DNA of 64,000 bases. It comes from Xanthobacteraceae bacterium. GTDB lineage: Bacteria > Pseudomonadota > Alphaproteobacteria > Rhizobiales > Xanthobacteraceae. The stretch is taken from the NCBI GenBank assembly GCA_030037895.1, contig JASHPW010000114.1, positions 1 through 64,000 on the forward strand, written 5' to 3'. Of the stretch, positions 34,187 to 42,175 are shown one piece after another. The notes below the pieces were generated by a model. The model did not search any database, was not told the DNA's origin, and saw only the letters and a list, made by a program, of their open reading frames with translations. Positions within the stretch are counted from its first letter, which is position 1. Every line of letters starts with the position of its first letter. Both the position numbers and the translations under genes were made by a program.

Positions 34187-35088
34187 GACGACGGCCCGGC
34201 GAGCGCGCGCTCGGTCTCGTCGAGCTGGCTCGACATCCAGTCTTGATACGACTGCCCGGGCGGCGCGGTTTCGGTCACGCCGACCACGGGAATATTTGAC
34301 GCATGCGCAAGCTCGACGAGATGCTGCACCACTTTGTTCGAAGCCTGCTTGTTGTAGAACATGACCCGCACCTTGTGCGTTTTCAGGTCGCGCTCGAATG
34401 CGGCGACGTCGCGGGCACTCGGCTCGGTATCGTTCATGATGGCGAGCTGGAAGCGTTCGTTGCGCATCTTCAGTTTCAACGCTGCCGCCATCTCGCCGAA
34501 TACCGGCTCGCTGGCGGTGACCGCAACGCCGGCGTACTTGCCGGCAATGGCGGCGATTTTTTGCTTCAGCGGCTCGAGCGAGGCGAGGAAGGTTTGCAGC
34601 CGCGCGTCATAGTCGCCCTTGTGGGCGGGATCGGCCGCGGCGAGCGCGTCGGCGAGCCGGCTCGCGACCGCCGGCATGGTCGCCGGATCGTACCAAAGAT
34701 GCGGATTGTCCCCGGCCTTCCTGCCCAAAAGATCGGCGGCCACGATCACGGCGCGCTCGGGCTTGGGCGTCGCCTTGAGCAGCTTTGCCATCCAGGGATC
34801 GTAGTCGGCACCGTTGTAGATGACGATTTGCGCCGCGGCGATCGAGCGAATGACGGCGGGGGAAACCTCGAACAGATGCGGATCCTGGTCGGGATTGCTC
34901 ATGATGCTGGCGACCGAAACCCGCTCGCCGCCGATCTGCCGCGCGACATCGCCATAGAAGTTCTCCGCCGCGACCAGCGCGATCTTGCCGTCGGCGGCGC
35001 GCCCGCCGGCACCGGCGGCAAGAGCGGCCAACAACGCCATGGCCGCGCCGATACCTATCTTGCCGATACTTGCTTTCATTGATGGCAC
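34183..35088 (-). CDS. znuA: Zinc/manganese-type ABC transporter substrate-binding protein
   Basis: This 301-residue periplasmic binding protein (cluster A-I, TroA/ZnuA superfamily) has a signal peptide (IGAAMALLAALAAGAGG). Putative metal ligands by position are His in DPHLFEVSP, His in NPHLWYDP, Glu in VTASEPVFGEM and Glu in GVTETAPPG. In ZnuA the third ligand is normally His, whereas Glu at that place and an acidic fourth ligand resemble manganese proteins such as PsaA (His, His, Glu, Asp). It also lacks the His-rich loop of enterobacterial ZnuA. Zinc is therefore likely only by operon and operator. A Zur-like box lies about 70-90 bp upstream. The start may be ATG 35088 or 35079. Confidence 0.9.
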   Translation of the reverse strand: MPSMKASIGKIGIGAAMALLAALAAGAGGRAADGKIALVAAENFYGDVARQIGGERVSVASIMSNPDQDPHLFEVSPAVIRSIAAAQIVIYNGADYDPWMAKLLKATPKPERAVIVAADLLGRKAGDNPHLWYDPATMPAVASRLADALAAADPAHKGDYDARLQTFLASLEPLKQKIAAIAGKYAGVAVTASEPVFGEMAAALKLKMRNERFQLAIMNDTEPSARDVAAFERDLKTHKVRVMFYNKQASNKVVQHLVELAHASNIPVVGVTETAPPGQSYQDWMSSQLDETERALAGPSS

Positions 35089-35441
35089 CTCCGCATCCAG
35101 TCCGGGACAGGCTGGCTCCCGATCTCACTCGTAAAACCGGAACCCCGAGGAGAATGCTACATTATAACATAACATGGCAAGGTTATGACCATGGTCGCCA
35201 CGTTCAGGGGGTGAAGACGGCATTGCCCGTGCCCGGTTGAGCGCGGTCGCGCACTGCGGAACGTGGTCGCCGGCAACAGCCAGTCCCCGGCGGCAGCCAA
35301 TTGCGGACGAATTGGCGGTCGAAAAAGCGACGCAATTCGGTCAGATAGGGTGGGGGCTTGTTGGCGACTTCCTTTCCGCAGCTTTCGTCGTCTGGGAATT
35401 CGGGCAATGCGCGGCGAGCGCGGGCGCAGCGGCGCGAATCG
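35089..35441. other. Divergent promoter region of znu and DUF2946 genes
   Basis: About 350 bp lie between the leftward znuA and rightward DUF2946-containing genes. It contains the AT-rich Zur-like dyad at 35156-35178. Track ORFs crossing it (for example 35237) have no recognisable content. Confidence 0.6.
35156..35178. promoter_or_regulatory. Candidate Zur operator (TTAT-N3-ATAA dyad)
   Basis: The sequence has a perfect core TTAT-AAC-ATAA (35162-35172) flanked by GC on both sides of a 23-bp dyad with 14 of 23 symmetric positions. The core fits the GTTAT-N3-ATAAC form I associate with alphaproteobacterial Zur boxes. It lies 68-90 bp upstream of znuA, a sensible operator site. The match is by eye; a Fur/Mur-type regulator is possible. 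Confidence 0.5.
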
Positions 35442-35825
35442 ATGAATTGGTTTCGATCGAGAATTCGATCAGGCGCGCGACTGGCGTTGCTTGCGCTGGC
35501 ATTTCAGATGGCCGTTTCATTCGGCCATATGCATCGCGACGATCTTGGTTTGCCGCCGCTCGGCGCATCCGGCCACGCCCGAGCCATATCCGTGGCGATG
35601 CGGGTGCCGGCGCATCCGGCCAAGCAGACCCATCGTTCCGCGCCGAATGATTACTGCCCGATCTGCGCCAGCATGGCGCTGGTCGCGACTGCGATTCCAT
35701 CATTGCCGCCGATGCTGGCGGTGCCGGAACCGGTCCACCGCGTCTGGCCGATGGAAACGTCAGCGCGCGGTGTATCGCTGAAAATCGCACTTTCATTTCA
35801 AGCCCGAGCGCCACCGCCCGCTTAG
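35442..35825 (+). CDS. DUF2946-like small exported protein
   Basis: From ATG 35442 (MNWFRSRIRSGARLALLAL) the protein has 127 residues with an N-terminal hydrophobic segment (ALLALAFQMAVSFG). A HMHRDDLG stretch and a DYCPICASMALVATA motif follow, the CPxC signature of DUF2946 proteins that occur beside metal transport genes. The C-terminus is Pro/Ala rich. Metal handling in the periplasm is inferred from His/Cys content and neighbours (DUF1007, NicO). The track start at 35358 adds 28 residues. Confidence 0.75.
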   Translation: MNWFRSRIRSGARLALLALAFQMAVSFGHMHRDDLGLPPLGASGHARAISVAMRVPAHPAKQTHRSAPNDYCPICASMALVATAIPSLPPMLAVPEPVHRVWPMETSARGVSLKIALSFQARAPPPA

Positions 35826-35937
35826 CACCATTATGATCTGAGCCGGGCACCGCGCTGCCGCGGATGTCCGCGGCAAATCGCCATAACCGTCACATTCAGG
35901 GTCCGGCAATCCGCCTGATTTGAAATCGGGAGCACCG

Positions 35938-36642
35938 ATGAATCCTGCGCGACTCTGGCTTGGCGCACCGCTCGTTCCGGCACGCGGCGCAGCCGTTCGA
36001 CCATCGTATTTGATCCGGCGTCTGCTCGGTTTGATCGTCTTCGCGTGTGCGCACCTATCAGCGGTGACGACGGCACAGGCGCATCCGCATGTCTGGGTGA
36101 CAATGAAGACCGATCTCATTTATGCCCCGGACGGCTCGGTGACCGGCGTCCGCCACGACTGGACCTTCGACGACATGTTCTCAGCCTTCGCCACCACCGG
36201 AATCCCCGCCAAAACCAAGGGCCAGTTCACGCGCGAGGAGCTGCAGCCGCTCGCCCGGGTCAATGTGGAATCGCTCAAGGAGTATGCCTACTTCACCTAC
36301 GCCTGGATCGACGGCAAGCGGCAGAAGGATGCATTCAGTGACCCAGTGGACTACTGGCTCACCTACGATCCCAAGGCAACGGTGCTCACGCTGCACTTCA
36401 CGCTGCCGTTCAAAAAGGCGGTGACGGCAAAAAAGCTTCTTATCGAAATCTACGATCCGGAGTTTTTCATTGACTTCGGCTTTGCCGAAAGCAACCCGGT
36501 CCGGCTTGTCGGCGCCCCGGCGCAATGCACGTTCACCACACAGAAGCCCTTTGACGAAAGCTTCCAAACCTTCTTGTCGTCTGAATCCAACGTCGGCATC
36601 GGCATGAGCTTCGCCAACCGTATCTCGGTGAAATGTCCATGA
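35938..36642 (+). CDS. DUF1007 family periplasmic protein
   Basis: This 234-residue exported protein has an N-terminal hydrophobic helix (LIRRLLGLIVFACAHLSAV) and the family start AQAHPHVWVTMKTDLIY. The mature part contains YFTYAWIDGKRQ and LTLHFTLPFKKAVTAKK. DUF1007 proteins are regularly encoded next to NicO-type nickel/cobalt permeases, and are thought to be metal-delivering partners. Here its stop codon overlaps the NicO start (ATGA). ATG 35938 is used; the track start adds six residues. Confidence 0.9.
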   Translation: MNPARLWLGAPLVPARGAAVRPSYLIRRLLGLIVFACAHLSAVTTAQAHPHVWVTMKTDLIYAPDGSVTGVRHDWTFDDMFSAFATTGIPAKTKGQFTREELQPLARVNVESLKEYAYFTYAWIDGKRQKDAFSDPVDYWLTYDPKATVLTLHFTLPFKKAVTAKKLLIEIYDPEFFIDFGFAESNPVRLVGAPAQCTFTTQKPFDESFQTFLSSESNVGIGMSFANRISVKCP

Positions 36643-37784
36643 GAAATTTTCCTGTGCGGCGCATCCGGCTGGCCGTTCTTGTAGCAACGATTGTCGCCGT
36701 AGCCCTCGCGCTCGGCGTCCATGGCGCGTCGGCGCAACACGGCCCATTTGGTGGTCCGCGTCCGATCGCGATCGGCGGCATCGCCGGCTGGGTGCTCGCC
36801 AAGCAGGCGATATTCTACCGCACGTTGGCCGGCATGATCCGCCTCGCCAGGAGCAATGGCTCCGCGTTGTGGGAGCTGATGGGGATTTCGTTCGTCTACG
36901 GCATTTTTCACGCCGCCGGGCCCGGCCATGGCAAGGCGGTGATCTCGTCCTATCTTGTCGCCAACGAGGAAACGTGGCGCCGCGGCATTACGCTGTCGTT
37001 CGCCGCGGCGATAATGCAGTCGCTCACCGCCATATCCATCGTCGGCGTCGCCGCCGTGCTGCTCGGCGCCACCGCCAAGCTGATGGGCGACACGGTGCGC
37101 ATCATCGAAATCGTCAGTTACAGCCTGATCGTGCTGCTCGGCGCGCGGCTTTTATGGGTCAAGGGCCATGGCTTCCTCGGCGCGCTCAGCGAGTTGCGGG
37201 CTGAGACCGCAGGCGGCGCCGGGAGCGAACCGCCCGGTCGTGCATCCTGCGGTCACGCGCATGACGCCAACTCCCCTCATCATGACGAACATGGTCGCGC
37301 GCAAAGTCTCGTGCCGTCTCACGACCGCGATTCCGACGGCGCGCACGAGCACGTTCATCACGGCGATCACCATCACGACGAGGAAATGGAGGTATTGCCG
37401 TGGGGGCACGCCCACGGTCCCGAGCCGCACGAATTGGCGGGGCCCGGCGGTTGGCGACGCGGCCTGTCGGCGGTCGTCGCGGTCGGCTTGCGACCGTGCT
37501 CCGGCGCCATCATAGTGCTGGTGTTCGCGCTGGCGCAGGGTTTGTTCTGGGCCGGCATCGCCTCGACCTTCGTGATGGGTCTCGGGACCGCAATCACCGT
37601 CGGCGCCATTGCGACGCTTGCGGTCGGCGCCAGAGCGCTGGCCAACCGCGTTGCGCGCAAGCCGACCGGGTACAGCGGCGTGTTCATGCGCGGCCTCGAA
37701 TGCGGCGCGGCCGGCTTGGTGTTGGCCTTCGGCGTCCTGCTGCTCACCGGCTATATGGCGAGCGAACGCATGGGCCTGTTTTAG
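36639..37784 (+). CDS. NicO/RcnA-type nickel/cobalt transporter
   Basis: This 381-residue inner-membrane protein has about six spans. The family motif FHAAGPGHGKAVISSYLVANEE lies near residue 90, and the second conserved block is GLRPCSGAIIVLVFALAQG. Between them is a long loop rich in His and Asp (HVHHGDHHHDEE, GHAHGPEPHE), a metal-binding region as in RcnA and related importers. Direction of transport and metal cannot be told from sequence. ATG 36639 overlaps the DUF1007 stop; ATG 36633 is the alternative. A dispersed repeat follows. Confidence 0.93.
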   Translation: MRNFPVRRIRLAVLVATIVAVALALGVHGASAQHGPFGGPRPIAIGGIAGWVLAKQAIFYRTLAGMIRLARSNGSALWELMGISFVYGIFHAAGPGHGKAVISSYLVANEETWRRGITLSFAAAIMQSLTAISIVGVAAVLLGATAKLMGDTVRIIEIVSYSLIVLLGARLLWVKGHGFLGALSELRAETAGGAGSEPPGRASCGHAHDANSPHHDEHGRAQSLVPSHDRDSDGAHEHVHHGDHHHDEEMEVLPWGHAHGPEPHELAGPGGWRRGLSAVVAVGLRPCSGAIIVLVFALAQGLFWAGIASTFVMGLGTAITVGAIATLAVGARALANRVARKPTGYSGVFMRGLECGAAGLVLAFGVLLLTGYMASERMGLF

Positions 37785-37786
37785 GA

Positions 37787-37880
37787 GGGCGTCCGGGAAA
37801 AGTGGAATCGGCTTTCCGCCGGGACGCGCGATAAAACAAAAGCTTGGAGCGGGACGATTTGCGGATAAATCATCCCGCTT
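37787..37880. repeat. Dispersed palindromic repeat, copy 3 (inverted)
   Basis: It reads GGGCGTCCGGGAAAAGTGG ... GCGGGACGATTTGCGG ... AAATCATCCCGCTT and is the reverse complement of the copies at 31076-31175 and 59811-59907, with scattered changes. It lies immediately after the NicO stop codon and could act as a terminator or mRNA-stabilising hairpin. Confidence 0.78.
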
Positions 37881-37963
37881 TCGGATTGTCATCAGCGGAC
37901 CGTAAGTCGAGAGTTTTGGGATTGGCGCGGGATCGCCTATATAGCCGCGCAGGAGGCTCGCGC

Positions 37964-39025
37964 ATGTCGAATGAGGCTTCGTCCGCGAAAGTCCCGGTCA
38001 CGGTGCTGACCGGCTATCTCGGCGCCGGCAAGACCACCTTGCTCAATCGCATCCTCTCGGAGCCGCACGGCAAGAAGTACGCCGTCATCGTCAACGAGTT
38101 CGGCGAGATCGGCATCGACAACGACCTCGTCGTCGGCGCCGACGAGGAAGTGTTCGAGATGAACAACGGCTGCATCTGCTGCACGGTGCGCGGCGACCTG
38201 GTGCGCATCCTCGGCGGCCTGATGCGAAGGAAGGGCAAGTTCGACGCCATCATCGTCGAGACGACGGGGCTCGCCGATCCGGCGCCGGTGGCGCAGACCT
38301 TCTTCATCGACGACAATGTCGGCCGCAAGACCAAGCTCGACGCCGTGGTCACCGTCGCCGACGCCAAATGGCTCAACGAGCGGCTCAAGGACGCGCCGGA
38401 GGCCAAGAACCAGATCGCGTTCGCCGACGTGATCCTGATCAACAAGACCGATCTCGTCTCGCGCGAGGAGCTGGGCGAGATCGAGGCGCGCATCCGCGGC
38501 ATCAATCCCTACGCCAAAGTGCACAAGACCGAGCGCGCCAAGATTCCACTCGACGAAGTGCTGGGCCGCAACGCCTTCGATCTCGACCGCATTCTCGATC
38601 TCGAGCCGGAATTCCTCGAAAACGACGGGCACGATCACGATCATCATCATCACGATCATGGCCATGGCGACGATCATGATCACGGCCCCGGGCGCGCGCA
38701 CCGCCGCGGCCTCAAGCACTACCATGACGAGGAGATGCGGTCGGTCTCGCTCCGTAGCGACAAGCCGCTCGATCCGGACAAATTCTTTCCCTGGGTGCAG
38801 GACCTGGTGCAGAAGGAGGGTCTGAATATCCTGCGCTGCAAAGGCATTCTCTCTTTCAAGGGAGACGATCGGCGCTTTGTGTTCCAGGGCGTGCACATGA
38901 TCCTTGACGGCGATCATCAGCGGCCGTGGAACGAAGACGAGAAGCGCGACAGCCGCATCGTCTTCATCGGCCGCAACCTGCCGGAGGAAAAAATCCGGCA
39001 AGGATTTGAAGGCTGCGTTGCGTGA
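37964..39025 (+). CDS. COG0523 (CobW/ZNG-type) GTPase with His-rich insertion
   Basis: This 353-residue G3E GTPase is a metallochaperone type thought to deliver zinc or cobalt to client proteins. The P-loop is TGYLGAGKTTLLNRI, the metal motif GCICCTVRGDL (CxCC), Walker B ETTGLADPAPVAQ, and the guanine motif NKTD. Residues ~222-250 are His/Asp rich (GHDHDHHHHDHGHGDDHDHG). The CobW C-terminal domain follows. ATG 37964 has a perfect AGGAGG; the track start adds 40 residues within the repeat. A WD40 gene follows 45 bp later. Confidence 0.95.
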   Translation: MSNEASSAKVPVTVLTGYLGAGKTTLLNRILSEPHGKKYAVIVNEFGEIGIDNDLVVGADEEVFEMNNGCICCTVRGDLVRILGGLMRRKGKFDAIIVETTGLADPAPVAQTFFIDDNVGRKTKLDAVVTVADAKWLNERLKDAPEAKNQIAFADVILINKTDLVSREELGEIEARIRGINPYAKVHKTERAKIPLDEVLGRNAFDLDRILDLEPEFLENDGHDHDHHHHDHGHGDDHDHGPGRAHRRGLKHYHDEEMRSVSLRSDKPLDPDKFFPWVQDLVQKEGLNILRCKGILSFKGDDRRFVFQGVHMILDGDHQRPWNEDEKRDSRIVFIGRNLPEEKIRQGFEGCVA

Positions 39026-39042
39026 CGCGATAAATTACCTCT

Positions 39043-39062
39043 CTCCGCTCGCGGGGAGAGGC
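39043..39062. repeat. Short intergenic hairpin
   Basis: CTCTCCGCTCGCGGGGAGAG folds into a strong stem and lies between the COG0523 GTPase and WD40 genes. It resembles the hairpin upstream of the ThiE-like gene and may attenuate readthrough or be a small dispersed repeat. Confidence 0.55.
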
Positions 39063-39070
39063 GGCGATTG

Positions 39071-40075
39071 ATGACCGACAGCCACAGCGATACCCCCTCA
39101 GTCATTGGCCGCGCGCACCCGGTCGCGGCGGGCGCGCCGGTCGTCGCCGCGCACGTCCTCGGACACACCGCCGTCTTCGTGCTCGGCGAAGAGGCGCTGT
39201 TGTTCGTCGAGCCGAAAGGCCAAGCGCGGCGCATTGTCGTTCATGACGGCGCGATCCTGGCGACGGCCGCGGACGGCTCGCGCATCGTCAGCGGCGGCGA
39301 CGACGGCAAGGTGGTCGCGACCGACGCCAACGGCGAGACCCGCATCGTCGCGACCGACCGAAAACATCGCTGGATCGATCATGTCGCGATCGCCCCGGAC
39401 GGAGCGGTCGCCTGGTCGGCCGGAAGGTCGGCTTTCGTTCAGGCGCAGGAGCTGCGCGAATTCGAAGCGCCCTCGACCGTCGGCGGGCTTGCCTTTCTGC
39501 CGAAAGGCTCTCGCCTCGCCGTCGCGCACTATAACGGCGCTTCGCTGTGGTTTCCCAATGCCCCGCAGGCGGCACCGGAAAAGCTTGAATGGAAGGGCTC
39601 GCATCTTAGCGCCACGATCGGTCCGGACGGCCGATTCCTCGTCACCACCATGCAGGAGCCGATGCTGCACGGCTGGCGGCTTGCCGACCGCCAACACCTA
39701 CGCATGTCCGGCTACGCCGCGCGCGTCACCTCGCTCGGCTGGACCGCCGGCGGGCGGTTTCTCGCCACGTCCGGCTCGAACCAGATCATCCTGTGGCCTT
39801 TCCAAGGGAAGGACGGCCCCATGGGCAAGCAGCCACGCCTGCTCGCGCCCTCCGAGCGCCGCGTCGAGGTCGTCGCCTGCCATCCCAGGCACGAGGTCGT
39901 CGCCGCCGGCTACGACGACGGCCTGGTGCTCCTGGTGCGCGTCGAGGACGGCGCCGAGATTTTGGCCAAGAAACCCGGCGCCGCGCCGGTCGCCGCACTC
40001 GCCTGGAGCGCGGACGGCAAGGCGCTCGCGTTCGGCACCGAGGGCGGCGAGGCCGGCGTCATCGACCTCGCCTGA
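39071..40075 (+). CDS. WD40-repeat beta-propeller protein
   Basis: This 334-residue cytosolic protein is made of WD40-like blades, for example DGSRIVSGGDDGKVVATDANG, GWTAGGRFLATSGSNQIILW and LAWSADGKALAFGTEGGEAG. No catalytic motif is visible; beta-propellers bind partner proteins. It follows a COG0523 GTPase, a pairing that I recall recurring in rhizobial metal loci, so a role in metal allocation is inferred. ATG 39071 is preferred to the adjacent TTG in the track. Convergent with the decarboxylase, 3 bp apart. Confidence 0.85.
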   Translation: MTDSHSDTPSVIGRAHPVAAGAPVVAAHVLGHTAVFVLGEEALLFVEPKGQARRIVVHDGAILATAADGSRIVSGGDDGKVVATDANGETRIVATDRKHRWIDHVAIAPDGAVAWSAGRSAFVQAQELREFEAPSTVGGLAFLPKGSRLAVAHYNGASLWFPNAPQAAPEKLEWKGSHLSATIGPDGRFLVTTMQEPMLHGWRLADRQHLRMSGYAARVTSLGWTAGGRFLATSGSNQIILWPFQGKDGPMGKQPRLLAPSERRVEVVACHPRHEVVAAGYDDGLVLLVRVEDGAEILAKKPGAAPVAALAWSADGKALAFGTEGGEAGVIDLA

Positions 40076-40078
40076 TGC

Positions 40079-41209
40079 TCAAATCACGTACTGCCGCAGC
40101 GGCGGGTAGCCGTTGAAGCCGACGGAGGAATAGGTCGCCGTATAGGCGCCGGCGGCCTCGATCAAAACCTTGTCGCCGATGGCGAGCGAAACCGGCAGCG
40201 GGTATGGAGTCTTCTCGTAGAGCACGTCGACGGAATCGCAGGTCGGGCCGGCGATGATGCACGGCGCGGTGTCGTCGCGGTCCTTGGCGGTGCGAATCGG
40301 ATAGCGGATCGATTCGTCGATCGTTTCCGCAAGCCCATGGAACTTGCCGATATCGAGATAGACCCAGCGCACCTCGTCCTCGGGCAACCGCTTGGCGATC
40401 AAAACCACCTCGGCCTCGATCATGCCGGCATTGCCGACGAGGCCGCGGCCCGGCTCGACGATCGTCTCCGGCACGGCGTTGCCGAAATGCTTGCGCAGCG
40501 AACGGAAGATCGCCTTGCCGTAGGATTCGAGCTTGGGCGTCTTGCGCACGTAGCGCGCCGGGAAGCCGCCGCCGAGATTGACCATGGTAAGCGCGATGCC
40601 GCGCTCCGCGCAGGCGCGGAACACGGCCGCCGTGGAGGCGAGCGCGCGGTCCCAGGCTTCGATGTTGTGCTGCTGCGAGCCGACGTGAAAAGACACCCCA
40701 TGCGGCACCAGTCCGCGCCGGTGCGCGAGCTCGAGGATGTCGACGGCATAGGCCGGCTCGCAGCCGAACTTGCGCGACAGCGGCCATTCGGAGCCGGAAC
40801 CGTCGCAATGGATGCGGCAGATGACGCGGCTGCCCGGCGCGGCACGCGCGACCTTCTCCACCTCGGCCTCGCAATCGACGGCAAACAGCGTGACGCCGAG
40901 CGCGAAGGCGGCGGCGATCTCAGCCTCCTTCTTGATGGTGTTGCCGTAGGAGATGCGGTCGGGTGTGGCGCCCGCCGCGAGCACGGCTTGCGTCTCGCTC
41001 ACCGAGGCGACGTCGAAGCAGCTGCCGAGCCCGGCCAAAAGCTTGAGGATTTCCGGCGCCGGATTGGCCTTGACGGCGTAGAACACCTTGGTGTCGGGCA
41101 GCACCTTGGCGAAGGCGAGGTAGTTCTCGCGGACCACGTCGAGGTCGACCACGAGGCAGGGACCGTCATCGGTGCGCTGCTTGAGGAATTCGCGGATGCG
41201 TGCGGTCAT
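40079..41209 (-). CDS. Ornithine/lysine decarboxylase, fold III PLP enzyme
   Basis: This 376-residue enzyme decarboxylates ornithine (or lysine) to putrescine (or cadaverine). Key blocks are the PLP lysine in FYAVKANPAPEIL (about residue 49), FDVASVSE, HVGSQQ, the glycine motif NLGGGFPARY, EPGRGLVGNAGM and the catalytic Cys motif GPTCDSVDVLYEK. Length and motifs match eukaryotic-type ODCs found in alphaproteobacteria. ATG 41209 (MTARIREFLKQRTDDG) is preferred to the track start three codons earlier. A structured leader lies upstream and may regulate it. Confidence 0.94.
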   Translation of the reverse strand: MTARIREFLKQRTDDGPCLVVDLDVVRENYLAFAKVLPDTKVFYAVKANPAPEILKLLAGLGSCFDVASVSETQAVLAAGATPDRISYGNTIKKEAEIAAAFALGVTLFAVDCEAEVEKVARAAPGSRVICRIHCDGSGSEWPLSRKFGCEPAYAVDILELAHRRGLVPHGVSFHVGSQQHNIEAWDRALASTAAVFRACAERGIALTMVNLGGGFPARYVRKTPKLESYGKAIFRSLRKHFGNAVPETIVEPGRGLVGNAGMIEAEVVLIAKRLPEDEVRWVYLDIGKFHGLAETIDESIRYPIRTAKDRDDTAPCIIAGPTCDSVDVLYEKTPYPLPVSLAIGDKVLIEAAGAYTATYSSVGFNGYPPLRQYVI

Positions 41210-41221
41210 CGCCACCACTCC

Positions 41222-41425
41222 CTAATCCGACAGGCGGCGTAGCCGCCCAGGTGAACCTCCTGCGATGCGTGAGGTTCCGCACCATTGCGGAGCCGGTTGC
41301 GTCGCCGCGATTGCTGCCTTGGTCCGGATCAGGGAGATCCCCGTTCCGCACTGCTGGCAAAGAAGGACAAGCCCTTTCGGTGTCCCCGGCATTGGCGCCG
41401 GCAGTAACCAAAAAAGCCCTTCCGT
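41222..41425 (-). ncRNA. Candidate structured 5' leader of the decarboxylase mRNA (speF-type?)
   Basis: Read on the minus strand, the ~200 nt before the decarboxylase contain consecutive hairpins: GGACA/TGTCC, GGATC-TCCCT-GATCC, CCGC/GCGG, GAACCTC/GAGGTTC with an 11-nt loop, and GGCGGC-TAC-GCCGCC just before the ribosome site. The speF RNA motif is described upstream of alphaproteobacterial ornithine decarboxylases, and position, length and lack of coding content fit. I cannot run a covariance search, so the family name is tentative. Confidence 0.45.
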
Positions 41426-41701
41426 CGTTGCTTTAAGCCGCGTCGCCCGTGGAGAGCGGGCTATGCCGGTTTTGCCTCCGGTTGCCGGTCGCGAAAGCAA
41501 GGAAGCAGCATCTCTTCCTTAGGCGGCTGTCCGGCCTCTTGTCCGGATGCCCACCGACCGACACACGGCCACAGGCACGTGCGAAATTGGGCGAGTCCCG
41601 CATAAGCCATTCGGCCGCGCGGTGCAAGCGTTTTGGTCTTAACGAAAGGTAAGCGGCAAAATTTCCGGTAGCGGCAGCGCCGAACGTCTGCGGCGAGCGC
41701 G
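41426..41701. other. Intergenic remainder upstream of the leader
   Basis: About 275 bp between the candidate leader and the small membrane-protein gene contain no credible ORF, tRNA or repeat that I recognise. It probably carries the promoter of the decarboxylase transcript. The track ORFs here (41433, 41449) overlap real features and have no family content. Confidence 0.5.
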
Positions 41702-41959
41702 TCACTCCGCCGTCGAGAACGGCTCGACGCGCCGCGCCGCGCGCACGAACTGCACCATGACGACGATGCCGCAGAGCACGAAGAGCCCGTCGAGGACGTG
41801 CGCGCCGAGAGCGCCGAGCGCGAACAGGTTGGCGATCGCCCAACTGCCGGCGAACGCGGCGCCGAACACTTCCGCGCTGATCAGGATCGCGGCGCTGACG
41901 ACGGTCACGACGTTCCGCCAACGGATGCGCCGGGGGCGTTGCGGGAGCGGCTTGTTCAT
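41702..41959 (-). CDS. Small two-span membrane protein
   Basis: This 85-residue protein has a basic N-terminus (RPRRIRWRN) and two hydrophobic segments (VVTVVSAAILISAEVFGAAFAGSW and LDGLFVLCGIVVMVQFV), ending in a short polar tail. No family function is known to me. The ATG at 41959 and codon use are consistent with a real gene. It is divergent from the M3 peptidase. Confidence 0.72.
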   Translation of the reverse strand: MNKPLPQRPRRIRWRNVVTVVSAAILISAEVFGAAFAGSWAIANLFALGALGAHVLDGLFVLCGIVVMVQFVRAARRVEPFSTAE

Positions 41960-42175
41960 GCGCGGGCAATCTCTCCGAAAGTGACGGCCGATTCAAGGCA
42001 CTTCGACTTCACTTTCCCCGTTCGGGGCGAACGGCAGCAGCGCGGCTGGGATGGCGCCATGCGGCACATATCGGAGCGAGGGGACATGGGGAACTCACCT
42101 TGGGTGTGGCGCGCCGGCTTGACGGTCTATATCAGGCCTGCATCACGCCTGCGCCCGCATGTGGCATGACCCCGA

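Noticed and set aside
41222-41500. 92-aa minus-strand ORF upstream of the decarboxylase
   Set aside because: It covers a series of RNA hairpins and has no family similarity. A structured leader explains the region better, although a leader peptide cannot be excluded.
41430-41520. SRP 4.5S RNA-like stretch (GCAAGGAAGCAGCA)
   Set aside because: It resembles only part of the conserved GGAAGCAGC loop, and the flanks do not form the SRP hairpin.
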